NCBI RefSeq assembly: GCF_049673105.1
Contig: NZ_JBATXG010000020.1
Span: 119,049-183,048 of the forward strand
Direction: 5' to 3'
Origin: Castellaniella sp049673105
GTDB lineage: Bacteria > Pseudomonadota > Gammaproteobacteria > Burkholderiales > Burkholderiaceae_B
Length of the DNA stretch: 64,000 nt
The notes under the pieces: model-generated
What the model was told of the DNA's origin: nothing
The model's database searches: none
Seen by the model: only the letters and a program-made list of their open reading frames with translations
In this document: positions 16,880 to 24,873 of the stretch, in pieces
Numbering within the stretch: position 1 is the first letter of the stretch
Layout of the letters: each line of letters starts with the position of its first letter
Program-made: the position numbers and the translations under genes

Positions 16880-18025
16880 TTACTTGGCGGTCAAGCGCAA
16901 TAGCGCGGCGTCGGCGCCGTCCTGGATGATCCAGACGGCGCCGTCGGGAGCGACGGCGACATCCCGGATGCGCGCGTCCATTGGCCAGCGGTCGGCCTGC
17001 TGGGCGTCGCCGTTCGTCGCTAAGACCACCCGCACCAGGCTCTCGGCTCGCAGACCGCCGATCAGCGCCGATCCCTGCCAGGCCGGGAATTGCGCCCCCT
17101 GGTAGAAGACCAGTCCCGCAGGGGCGATCACCGGGGTCCAGTAGACGCGGGGCGCTTCGAATTCCGGGCGAGTGTCATGCCGGGGGATCGGGATGCCGCT
17201 GTACTGTCTGCCGTTGGACACCAGCGGCCAGCCGTAGTTCTTACCGGGTTGGATCAGATTCAGTTCGTCGCCTCCCCTGGGACCCATTTCATGTTCCCAT
17301 AGTCGTCCATCGGGCGCGAAGGCCAGTCCGTATGGATTGCGATGGCCGGTCGTCCAGGTCAGTGCACGGATGCCCTGTTGTCCGGCCAGGGGATTGTCGG
17401 CGGGTGCGGAGCCATCCCGGTTCAGACGCAAGATCTTGCCGCGGGCGGCGTCGGGGTCCTGAGCCGTGTCAGGCTCCATCCGATCGCCGACGCTCAGGAA
17501 CACATGCCTGCCATCCGGCGAAAAGGTGATGACGCCGCCGGGCTGGCCACCGCGGCTGCCTGCCGGCTGCCGCCACAGGATGTCCGGTGTGCTCAGGCGC
17601 GTAGCGCCCACGGATTCCTGCAGCTTGGCGCGGGCAAGGACCAGCGCGCCGCCTGCTTTGTCGGGCGCCACAAAGGTGAAATACAGCGTGTGATCCTGGT
17701 TGAAGTCCGGCGAGGGCGACACATCCAGCAGGCCGTTCTGGCCTCGGTCGTAGACGGCGGGGATGCCGTCGATGGCAGTCTTGGCGCCGGCTTGTGTGGC
17801 CAGGAACATGCGCCCGGCATTTTCGGTGACGACCAACCGACCGTCGGGCAGAAAGGCGATTGCCCAGGGGCCGTTGAACGAGGCGATGCGCTGGCTGGTG
17901 AAGGGGGCCTCGGTATCCGGCGCGAGCGCGCCCGCGTTGACGGACGCGGCCTGGGCGCTGGGCAGCGGCCAGGCCAGCGATGCGGCCAGCATCAGCCTGG
18001 CGAAGAAGCTGGATCGGCTCGTCAA
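16880..18025 (-). CDS. PQQ-dependent soluble sugar (aldose) dehydrogenase, secreted
   Basis: Periplasmic quinoprotein of the soluble glucose dehydrogenase/YliI (Asd) family, which oxidises aldoses to lactones with pyrroloquinoline quinone. It is 381 residues with an N-terminal signal peptide ending ...PLPSAQA-ASV. Beta-propeller motifs include GPWAIAFLPDGRLVVTENAGRM, GGQPGGVITFSPDGRHVFLSVGD, TTGHRNPYGLAFAPDGRLWEHEMGPRGGDELNLI (conserved in the family) and NYGWPLVS. The TTG at 18025 is preferred: AGGA is 8 bases upstream and TTGA overlaps the msrC stop by four bases. No pqq biosynthesis genes are in the window. Confidence 0.88.
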   Translation of the reverse strand: MTSRSSFFARLMLAASLAWPLPSAQAASVNAGALAPDTEAPFTSQRIASFNGPWAIAFLPDGRLVVTENAGRMFLATQAGAKTAIDGIPAVYDRGQNGLLDVSPSPDFNQDHTLYFTFVAPDKAGGALVLARAKLQESVGATRLSTPDILWRQPAGSRGGQPGGVITFSPDGRHVFLSVGDRMEPDTAQDPDAARGKILRLNRDGSAPADNPLAGQQGIRALTWTTGHRNPYGLAFAPDGRLWEHEMGPRGGDELNLIQPGKNYGWPLVSNGRQYSGIPIPRHDTRPEFEAPRVYWTPVIAPAGLVFYQGAQFPAWQGSALIGGLRAESLVRVVLATNGDAQQADRWPMDARIRDVAVAPDGAVWIIQDGADAALLRLTAK

Positions 18026-18525
18026 GGCGTTCGTCCTGCGCCTGGCTGATCCATGAACACCTTGCACAAGGCTTCCATCCCGACCCGGTCGTCTTCATCG
18101 AAGCGACCGGTCACGGGGCTGTCCACGTCCCAGACGCCCAGCAGCGACCCGTCGGCGCGCACCAGCGGCACGACGATTTCGGATTGCGAGGCCGAATCGC
18201 AGGGGATGTGGCCGTCGAATTGATTCACATCCTGCACGACTTGCGTCTGGCGGGTCTGGGCGGCCGTGCCGCAGACGCCGGAACCGATGGCGATGCGGAT
18301 GCAGGCGGGTTTGCCCTGGAAGGGTCCGACGACCAGTTCCGTGCCGTCGAATAGATAGAAACCCGCCCAGTTCAGATCCGGCAGGCTGTGGAACACCAGC
18401 GCGCTGAAATTGGCCGCGTTGGCGATCAGGTCGGGTTCGCCGGCGATCAGATGCCGCGCCTGCTCGGCCAGGCTGGCGTAGTGGGCGGCTTTGCTGGCAA
18501 AGGTTTGCGGAGATAGGTGAAACAT
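18022..18525 (-). CDS. msrC: Free methionine-R-sulfoxide reductase (GAF domain)
   Basis: Reduces free L-methionine-R-sulfoxide; a single-domain GAF protein of 167 residues. All three family cysteines are recognisable: in PACIRI, in GSGVCGTAA and in HIPCDSAS. The ligand pocket sequences NWAGFYLFDG and SEIVVPLVRADGSLLGVWDVDSP also match fRMsr. It is the first gene of a two-gene unit with the PQQ dehydrogenase. Its start at 18525 faces the GGDEF/EAL gene across about 150 bases containing a T-run but no obvious terminator. Confidence 0.9.
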   Translation of the reverse strand: MFHLSPQTFASKAAHYASLAEQARHLIAGEPDLIANAANFSALVFHSLPDLNWAGFYLFDGTELVVGPFQGKPACIRIAIGSGVCGTAAQTRQTQVVQDVNQFDGHIPCDSASQSEIVVPLVRADGSLLGVWDVDSPVTGRFDEDDRVGMEALCKVFMDQPGAGRTP

Positions 18526-18678
18526 GGGTGATTTCCGGGTGCAGTCAAATGAATAATGGCATTTTAGGCCCGGTGTTTTTTTTCATGCGGCCTGCGCCCT
18601 TCAAGGAACGCGAGTTCCGTGTATATTGAGCGGTCACCAGTATGAACCGTCGCGTACCGCGTCTGGAGGGGAAGCGCA

Positions 18679-20946
18679 TTGTCCGGTGCCTTTAGCCGCT
18701 TATTCGCTGCAAGAAGCCTTACCGACTATCGCTTCGGCCTGCTTGGCAAAGTGCGCGCGCGCCTGCTGATCGCCGTCCTGGCAACGACCATTCCCATCAT
18801 CTGCGGCCTCGGATACTACGTCTGGCATCAGTATCAGGGCCTGATCCTGAGCAGCGAGCGTTCGGCTGAAAACCTGGTTCGGGTGACAGCCGCCTACGAC
18901 CGGACTTTGCTGAACGATGCGCGCGACGTGTTGCTTACCTTGTCCAATTCCCCGGTCCTGCGCGATGGTCGCTGGGATGAATGCCGGGGCTATATGGCGA
19001 CGCTGCTGGGTCATCTGCCGCGATATCTGAACATTGGTGTGATCGGGGCCGACGGACGACAGGTCTGTTCGGGCCTGCCGGATCCGGATCGCGCCGGCTC
19101 GTTCCTGGGGGATCGGCCTTATTTCCAGGCGGCGATGAGTCAGGCCGATGTGATCCTGGGCGGGTTCATCCTTGGCCGGATGTCCGGCGTCGCCACGCTG
19201 GTGCTGGCGGTGCATGTGCCGGGGCATTCCGGCATCAGCGCCGGGGTGGTCTATGCCGGCATGAATCTGGGGTATCTGCGCGCCGGCACGGCTATTCCCG
19301 AGATGCTGCCGGACGCGAAGCTATGGGTCCTGGATCGCCGCGGTCATATCCTGCAGCGGATTCCGGGGGATTCCAGTCATCTGGGCGAGCGGCTGGAACC
19401 GCACCCCAGCCAGCAAACCGAATTGCTGCGCGGCGACCGTGTCGATGCGGATGGCCGTCGCTGGCGGACCTACGCCATGCTGGCAGGCCCGCGCGGCGAC
19501 CCCCAGGGGCTGTCCGTGCGCTACGAAGTGCCCGAATCCGCTCTCTATGCCAGCGCCCAGCGGGCGCTGTGGACGGGCCTGGTGATCATGGCTTTGTTGT
19601 TGTGTGTGGCGCTGCTGGTGGCGGGTAACCTGATGCAGCGGGTCCTGGTCGATCAGGCCACGCATGATCCCCTGACAGGGCTGCTCAGCCGGGGGGACAT
19701 TCTGCATCGTCTTCTGGTGCGCACACAACAAGGCCCGGCCCAATCCTGGATGCTGGTCATCACCAACATCGATGGATTCAAGGAAGTCAATGGCGCGCTG
19801 GGGCATGATGTGGGCGATAAGCTGCTGCAGGCCGTCGCGCAGCGGTTCCGGGACTGTCTGGGCGATGCCTGCGTGCTGGCGCGGCTGGGCAGCGATGAGT
19901 TCACCTTTCTGCTGGATAAGGACGATCAAGGGCAGGCCGAGGCTCAGGTGCGTGAACTGCTGGCTGCCGTGCGTGAGCCGTTCACGCTGAACGACTTGCA
20001 GATACGGATCAGTTGCAGCTTCGGGCTGGCCTCCTATCCGGCCCATGCGAGCGAACCCGACGAGCTGATCCATTGCGCGGATACGGCGATGCGCCGGGCC
20101 AAACGCGATGGCCTGGGTGTCGCGGTCTTCGATATCCGGGATCGGGCGCGGGCGCAGGATCGCCAGTTGCTGCGCGGGGACCTGCGCGATGCCCTGGCGC
20201 AGGGGCAGTTTCTGCTGCATCTGCAACCCAAGATCGTGCTGAACGACAAGGATCTGCCGCCGGGCGCGCCGATCGGTTTCGAGGCCCTGACACGCTGGCA
20301 ACATCCAGAGCGCGGGCAGGTGTCGCCCGCTCAGTTCATGCCCATCATCGAGGTCAGCGATCTGATCCATCCGTTCACCCGCTGGGTGGTGGATCAGGCC
20401 GTGGCCGCGTGCGTGCGGTTGCAGGCCATTCAGCCGGGGGTGACCATCGCGGTGAATATTTCGGCCCGCAATCTGCTGGACGAATATTTCCCGCAGCAGG
20501 TGGAAGACGCCCTGATCCACCATGATCTGGACCCCTCGTTGCTGGAACTGGAAGTCACCGAAAGCGTCATCATGGCCGACCCTGCCAGGTCCCTGCGGAC
20601 TTTGTATGCGCTGCACGCCTTGGGCGTGCGCCTGTCCATCGACGATTTCGGCACAGGCTATTCGTCGTTCGCCTATCTGAACCGTCTGCCGGTGGATGCG
20701 CTGAAAATCGATCAGTCCTTCGTCGCCGGCATGGTCGACGATGCGGATCTGCGCGCCATCGTGCGGTCCATCATCGAAATGAGCCATACCCTGGGTCTGA
20801 AGGTCATCGCCGAAGGGATCGAAACCGATGCCGTCCAAGCCATGCTGCGCGGCCTGGGCTGCGATGTGGGCCAGGGGTACGGCATTGGCCGTCCCATGCC
20901 GGAAGACCAGGCGCTCGCCTGGCTGCGCCGCGCTGCCGCCACCTGA
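18679..20946 (+). CDS. Membrane-bound GGDEF/EAL cyclic-di-GMP protein with periplasmic sensor domain
   Basis: A 755-residue signalling protein. TM1 is at about 29-50, a Cache-like periplasmic sensor at about 51-290 (GDRPYFQAAM is typical of Cache domains), TM2 at about 295-318, GGDEF at about 325-485 and EAL at about 500-750. The cyclase signature reads GSDEF (404-408), not GGDEF. The phosphodiesterase site looks complete: E535-A-L, NISARN, ELEVTES, SIDDFGTGYSS, LKIDQSF, VIAEGIET. This favours net c-di-GMP hydrolysis, with the GGDEF part perhaps regulatory, but that is inference. The TTG start follows a strong GGAGGGGA. A Nudix gene starts 10 bases downstream. Confidence 0.92.
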   Translation: MSGAFSRLFAARSLTDYRFGLLGKVRARLLIAVLATTIPIICGLGYYVWHQYQGLILSSERSAENLVRVTAAYDRTLLNDARDVLLTLSNSPVLRDGRWDECRGYMATLLGHLPRYLNIGVIGADGRQVCSGLPDPDRAGSFLGDRPYFQAAMSQADVILGGFILGRMSGVATLVLAVHVPGHSGISAGVVYAGMNLGYLRAGTAIPEMLPDAKLWVLDRRGHILQRIPGDSSHLGERLEPHPSQQTELLRGDRVDADGRRWRTYAMLAGPRGDPQGLSVRYEVPESALYASAQRALWTGLVIMALLLCVALLVAGNLMQRVLVDQATHDPLTGLLSRGDILHRLLVRTQQGPAQSWMLVITNIDGFKEVNGALGHDVGDKLLQAVAQRFRDCLGDACVLARLGSDEFTFLLDKDDQGQAEAQVRELLAAVREPFTLNDLQIRISCSFGLASYPAHASEPDELIHCADTAMRRAKRDGLGVAVFDIRDRARAQDRQLLRGDLRDALAQGQFLLHLQPKIVLNDKDLPPGAPIGFEALTRWQHPERGQVSPAQFMPIIEVSDLIHPFTRWVVDQAVAACVRLQAIQPGVTIAVNISARNLLDEYFPQQVEDALIHHDLDPSLLELEVTESVIMADPARSLRTLYALHALGVRLSIDDFGTGYSSFAYLNRLPVDALKIDQSFVAGMVDDADLRAIVRSIIEMSHTLGLKVIAEGIETDAVQAMLRGLGCDVGQGYGIGRPMPEDQALAWLRRAAAT

Positions 20947-20956
20947 AGGAAATCTC

Positions 20957-21538
20957 ATGCCGGATGCATCCGATCATCATCTGCTGGAAACCTGCGTCGC
21001 CAGCGAGTCCCTGTGTGATGGCCATTTCCTGAAGGCGCGGCGCGATACCGTGCGCATGCCCGACGGAACGACCTCCACCCGCGAATACATCATCCATCCA
21101 GGGGCGGTCGTCATCATTCCGCTGCTGGATGACGGGCACGTGCTGCTGGAACGTCAGTTCCGCTATCCGGTGGGGCGGGTGATGAGCGAATTCCCCGCTG
21201 GCAAACTGGAACCCGGCGAAGACCCGCTGCATTGCGCGCGGCGGGAACTGCTGGAAGAAACCGGCTTTGCGGCAGGGCAGTGGGCGCATGCGGGCGCTCT
21301 GCATCTGGCCATTGCCTATTCCACCGAGATCATCCACATTTTCTTCGCCCGTGACTTGCGGGCCGGCGTCCGTCATCTGGATGCCGATGAATTCCTGGAT
21401 GTCTGTCCGCAGTCGGACCGGGATTTCTTCCAGGCCTGTCAGTCGGGCGGCGTCACGGACGCCAAGACGCTCAGCTGCGCCCTGTGGTTGCAGAACGTGC
21501 GCAGCGGCGCCTGGACGCTGGACTGGCGCTCTGTGTGA
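20957..21538 (+). CDS. Nudix hydrolase, ADP-ribose pyrophosphatase type
   Basis: A 193-residue cytoplasmic hydrolase. The Nudix box starts at GKLEPGEDPL and ends in RELLEETGF, with all metal-binding glutamates. Upstream PAGKLEPGE and the block ERQFRYPVGRVMSEF match the NudF/ADP-ribose pyrophosphatase subgroup. AAGGAAA 5 bases before the ATG supports the start. It lies immediately downstream of the GGDEF/EAL gene, so co-transcription is likely. It is convergent with the carbonic anhydrase gene. Confidence 0.88.
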   Translation: MPDASDHHLLETCVASESLCDGHFLKARRDTVRMPDGTTSTREYIIHPGAVVIIPLLDDGHVLLERQFRYPVGRVMSEFPAGKLEPGEDPLHCARRELLEETGFAAGQWAHAGALHLAIAYSTEIIHIFFARDLRAGVRHLDADEFLDVCPQSDRDFFQACQSGGVTDAKTLSCALWLQNVRSGAWTLDWRSV

Positions 21539-21591
21539 TCGGCGCCGGGGTGTCGCGCGTTGCGGGCGGATGTTCCGGCCTGCGCGGCAGG

Positions 21592-22227
21592 CTATTCCTG
21601 GTAAGGCTCGAAGGCGCCGGTGTCCGGGTTGCGGATGAACAACACCCCCGTGGCTACGCCAAAATAGGCGCCGTGGATGGTCAGTTTGCCGGCCTCGACG
21701 CGCTCGCGCACGGTGGGAAAGGTCAGCAGATTGTTCATGCTGTATTCGACCACGCCCCATTCCATATTGCGGATCCATTCGGCGTAGTTGCCCGTGCGCG
21801 GGCCGACTTTGTCCGCCACCGGTTTGATCTGCGACATCCAGGTGCCGATGAAATCGCGCTTGGACAGCGGCACGGTCTTGTTGGCATAGGCGGCCACGCC
21901 ACCGCAACTGGCATGCCCCATGACGACGATGTGGGAGACTTCCAGGGCGTTGACGCAAAATTCGACGCAGGCGCTGGTGCCGTGAAAGGCCGATTCCGGA
22001 TCTTCGTCGCAGGGCGGGACGATGCCGGCGATGTTGCGCACCACGAACATTTCTCCGGGTCCGACGTCAAAAATCGTTTCGGGCGCGACGCGGGAATCGC
22101 CGCAACTGATCAGCATGATGTCCGGATGCTGGCCGTATGCCGCCAGATCGAGATAGCGCGCGCGTTCGGTTTCGAGGCGCCCGTGCAGGAATGAGGAATA
22201 GCCTTCGGTCAGTCGTTGGGGAAACAC
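21592..22227 (-). CDS. can: Beta-class carbonic anhydrase
   Basis: Interconverts CO2 and bicarbonate; cytoplasmic zinc enzyme. It is 211 residues with all zinc and catalytic residues: C42, D44 and R46 in SCGDSR, and H105 and C108 in GHASCGG. The start is a GTG at 22227 with AGGA 7 bases upstream; no ATG is available. It begins 17 bases after the LysR gene on the same strand, so lysR and can form one operon, opposite to dabB-dabA. This places it in an inorganic-carbon module: bicarbonate trapping by DAB plus equilibration by this enzyme. The symbol follows E. coli can, which is of the same class. Confidence 0.93.
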   Translation of the reverse strand: MFPQRLTEGYSSFLHGRLETERARYLDLAAYGQHPDIMLISCGDSRVAPETIFDVGPGEMFVVRNIAGIVPPCDEDPESAFHGTSACVEFCVNALEVSHIVVMGHASCGGVAAYANKTVPLSKRDFIGTWMSQIKPVADKVGPRTGNYAEWIRNMEWGVVEYSMNNLLTFPTVRERVEAGKLTIHGAYFGVATGVLFIRNPDTGAFEPYQE

Positions 22228-22244
22228 GATGATGTCCTTGTGGG

Positions 22245-23177
22245 TTAGACGGGGTCGAGGGAATCGGGTGATGAGGCCCCCAGAATGTCGCCGGTCGTGG
22301 CGCGCGCCAGCAGCTGCTTCAGGGGGCCCGCCAAATGGCCGTGCTGCACGGTGATGGCGTAGAAGTGTTCGGTCAGTTGCGAGGAATGGCCCACATGCAC
22401 GAGTTCGCCCGAGTGCAGTTCGTCCTGCACGACCACTTCCGGCAGGACCGTGAGCCAGCCGCTGTCGCGGGCGATCAGCCGCAGCATGGTCATGTCGTCG
22501 ATCTCGGCGCGCAGTTTGGGCTGCACCCCCGCTGAAAAACACAGGGCGTCGAACTGCGGGCGCACACTGTGACGCAGGCTGGGCATGGCCATTTCGACAC
22601 CGTCCAGGTCCTCGGGGATGCGCAGGGCGGCGCCCGCCCAGCGGTCGGCTCTGCCGACCAGCGAGATGACCTGGCTGCCGAGAAATCGCGACGACACCGG
22701 GCGTGCCGGATCGGAAGGGACGGGTTCGTTGGCCAGCACCACATCCAGCTGGTGGCGCAGCAGACGTTCGACCAGCGTTTGCAGCGAGTCGGAATTCACG
22801 GACAGAATGATGGATGGGTCGTGGAACAGGGGACGCAGCCAGTTGACCTGGAAGTTGCGCGACATGGTCGAGACACTGCCCACGCGCACATGGGTGGCGT
22901 CCGCGTCGCGGCCCTGAAGCCAGCCCAGCATCTGCTCGCCCAATCCGAAGATGTTTTCTGCGTAGGCGAAGACCCGCTGGCCTGTTGCGGTGAGCTCCAG
23001 ATGCCGCCCCTGGCGATCGAATAGGGGTGTACCCAGTCGGTTCTCCAGTTGCTTGATTTGTGTGGAGAGGGCCGACTGCGACGTATGGATCTGTTCAGCC
23101 GCGTGGGTGAGAGAACCGTTTTTTGCCACGCGCCAGAAGTAGAACAAGTGCTTGAAATTCAGCTGGTTGATGTTCAT
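22245..23177 (-). CDS. LysR-family regulator, NhaR-like
   Basis: A 310-residue LysR-type regulator. The N-terminal winged HTH (about 5-65) has FKHLFYFWRVAKNGSLTHAAEQ and SQSALSTQIKQLENRLG, closer to NhaR than to CbbR. A substrate-binding domain follows (about 90-300). It is divergent from dabB, with a 94-bp AT-rich region between the starts, and is co-directional with the carbonic anhydrase. The likely role is control of the DAB operon and of itself through a dyad at 23179-23195. The inducing signal is unknown. Confidence 0.88.
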   Translation of the reverse strand: MNINQLNFKHLFYFWRVAKNGSLTHAAEQIHTSQSALSTQIKQLENRLGTPLFDRQGRHLELTATGQRVFAYAENIFGLGEQMLGWLQGRDADATHVRVGSVSTMSRNFQVNWLRPLFHDPSIILSVNSDSLQTLVERLLRHQLDVVLANEPVPSDPARPVSSRFLGSQVISLVGRADRWAGAALRIPEDLDGVEMAMPSLRHSVRPQFDALCFSAGVQPKLRAEIDDMTMLRLIARDSGWLTVLPEVVVQDELHSGELVHVGHSSQLTEHFYAITVQHGHLAGPLKQLLARATTGDILGASSPDSLDPV

Positions 23178-23178
23178 T

Positions 23179-23195
23179 GTTCTGTTTTATAGAAC
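23179..23195. promoter_or_regulatory. LysR-type T-N11-A box between lysR and dabB
   Basis: GTTCTGTTTTATAGAAC has perfect 5-bp arms (GTTCT/AGAAC) and contains the T-N11-A core usual for LysR regulators. It starts 1 base upstream of the lysR start codon, a place suited to autorepression, and about 80 bases upstream of dabB. The rest of the divergent region is very AT-rich. TTTACA at 23217-23222 is a possible dabB -35, but no good -10 follows. Confidence 0.6.
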
Positions 23196-23271
23196 TTTCC
23201 AATATTATAAATGTAATTTACAGAATATATAAAAAATCCAAGAATACGCGTGTCTTTTCGGGAGAGAACAC

Positions 23272-24873
23272 GTGCTGAATAGCTTGGATGAATTGGATAT
23301 CGCGCTGGCGCTCGCGCCGGTCGTGCTGATGTCGGGAGCCGCTCTGTGGGCATTGCGAGGCGGCGTATCCCTGCCGCAACAGTGGCGGCGCTTCCATGTG
23401 CTGACGCTGGCGGCGCTGGCTTGCGCAATGGCGAGCCTGGTGCTGCATCTGGCGCTGGCGCCGGTCGGTGACCCCGCCGGATCGGGCCTGGGGGGCTGGC
23501 TGGCAGTGAATCTGCTGGGCGCCTGGGTCAGCCTGCTGGTGCAATTGCTGGGCGCGGCCATTGGTCTGTATTCCGCCAATCACCTGAAGGGAGAACCGCG
23601 TCAGCCGGTATACATCACAGCCCTGGGCGCGGTGCTGGCTGCCGTGCACCTGCTGCTGCTGGCCGATCATTGGCTTGTGCTGATTGCCGCGTGGGCAGCC
23701 ATCGGGCATGCGATGCACTATCTGCTGTGTTTTTACGGCGACAGGCCGTTCGCCCTGCTGGCGGCGCACAAGAAAAAAGTGACCGATCGGGTGGCGGATG
23801 CGCTGCTGATCGTCGCGGCCTTGCTGTCCTGGTCGCAGGTCGGCAGCGGGTCTCTGTCCGCCTTGTGGGCATATGTCGCGGCGGGGCATGCATCCGCCGC
23901 GCTCCATTGGAGCGGCATCTGTCTGGTGCTGGCCGTCATCGCGCGCACGGCGCTGATGCCGGTGCATGGCTGGCTGGTGCAGGTGATGGAGGCGCCGACG
24001 CCGGTGTCCGCCCTGCTGCATGCCGGGGTGGTGAATCTGGGCGGGTATGTGCTGGTGTTGTTCGCGCCTTTGTTGGGCGTGTCGCCGGCGGCACGCTGGC
24101 TGCTGGTGGGCTTCGGCCTGCTGTCGGCGGCGGTGGCGGGTTTGGTGCTGCTGACCCGCGTCAGCCAGAAAGTGCACCTGGCGTGGTCCACGATCGCCCA
24201 GATGGGCTTCATGCTGCTGGAATGCGGCCTGGGCCTGTACCTGTTTGCATCCCTGCATCTGCTGGGGCATTCGCTGTACAAGGCTCATCACTTTTTGAAT
24301 GCATCCAGCGTCGTCAGGGATTGTGAACGCAAACTCATGACGGGCGAAGCCCAAAATTCCGGCTTGAGCATGCTGCTGGCCGTCCCCTTGGCCTTGGGCA
24401 TCGTGTTTGCGCTGCAAGCTGCACTGGGGGATCAGGCCTGGCCGTGGTGGTGGAGCACCGTGCTGGCGCTGGCCTGGGCGCCGCTGTTGTGGGTGCCGAA
24501 GGCGGACGCCGGCGGTGCCAGGGCAGTACCCACACGGCTGGCGACTGCGGCGGCGATGGCCGTCGGCCTGACACTGGCGGCGGGCCTCCTGGATCATGCG
24601 CCGCTGGGGGTGCGCAATGATCCGCTGCCGGAGGCCGGCCTGGTCGCGCTGGTCGGCATGGCCCTGATGTACCTGGGCATGGCGGCGTTTCAGTTGTGGC
24701 CCCGGTCGATGGTGGCGGTGCGCCGCTGGGTGTACGCCGGCTTTTACATGGATGAGGGCTATACCTGCTGGGTGCTGAGACTGTGGCCGATTTCCTGGGC
24801 CGGCGCAGGCCGCGGGCCAGCGCCCCTTGTCTGGCATCCGGTTGAGCCCGCTTGCGGGAGGTCCGGATCATGA
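23272..24873 (+). CDS. dabB: DAB inorganic carbon transporter, membrane subunit DabB
   Basis: Cation-coupled membrane partner of DabA, in the proton-conducting NuoL/MrpA family. It is 533 residues with many hydrophobic helices and family motifs: HLKGEPRQPVYI, MPVHGWLVQVMEAPTPVSALLHAGVVNLGGY (the conserved helix-TM7/8 block) and STIAQMGFMLLECGLGLY. The GTG start follows GGGAGAG. Annotation as NADH dehydrogenase subunit would be misleading: no other complex I genes are near, and dabA follows with an ATGA overlap. Together they are expected to drive CO2 to bicarbonate conversion and accumulate bicarbonate. Confidence 0.9.
   Translation: MLNSLDELDIALALAPVVLMSGAALWALRGGVSLPQQWRRFHVLTLAALACAMASLVLHLALAPVGDPAGSGLGGWLAVNLLGAWVSLLVQLLGAAIGLYSANHLKGEPRQPVYITALGAVLAAVHLLLLADHWLVLIAAWAAIGHAMHYLLCFYGDRPFALLAAHKKKVTDRVADALLIVAALLSWSQVGSGSLSALWAYVAAGHASAALHWSGICLVLAVIARTALMPVHGWLVQVMEAPTPVSALLHAGVVNLGGYVLVLFAPLLGVSPAARWLLVGFGLLSAAVAGLVLLTRVSQKVHLAWSTIAQMGFMLLECGLGLYLFASLHLLGHSLYKAHHFLNASSVVRDCERKLMTGEAQNSGLSMLLAVPLALGIVFALQAALGDQAWPWWWSTVLALAWAPLLWVPKADAGGARAVPTRLATAAAMAVGLTLAAGLLDHAPLGVRNDPLPEAGLVALVGMALMYLGMAAFQLWPRSMVAVRRWVYAGFYMDEGYTCWVLRLWPISWAGAGRGPAPLVWHPVEPACGRSGS

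Noticed and set aside
23272..24873. Complex I subunit (NuoL) annotation
   Set aside because: Homology is to the NuoL/MrpA fold, but the partner gene is dabA and no nuo genes are nearby; DabB is the better call.
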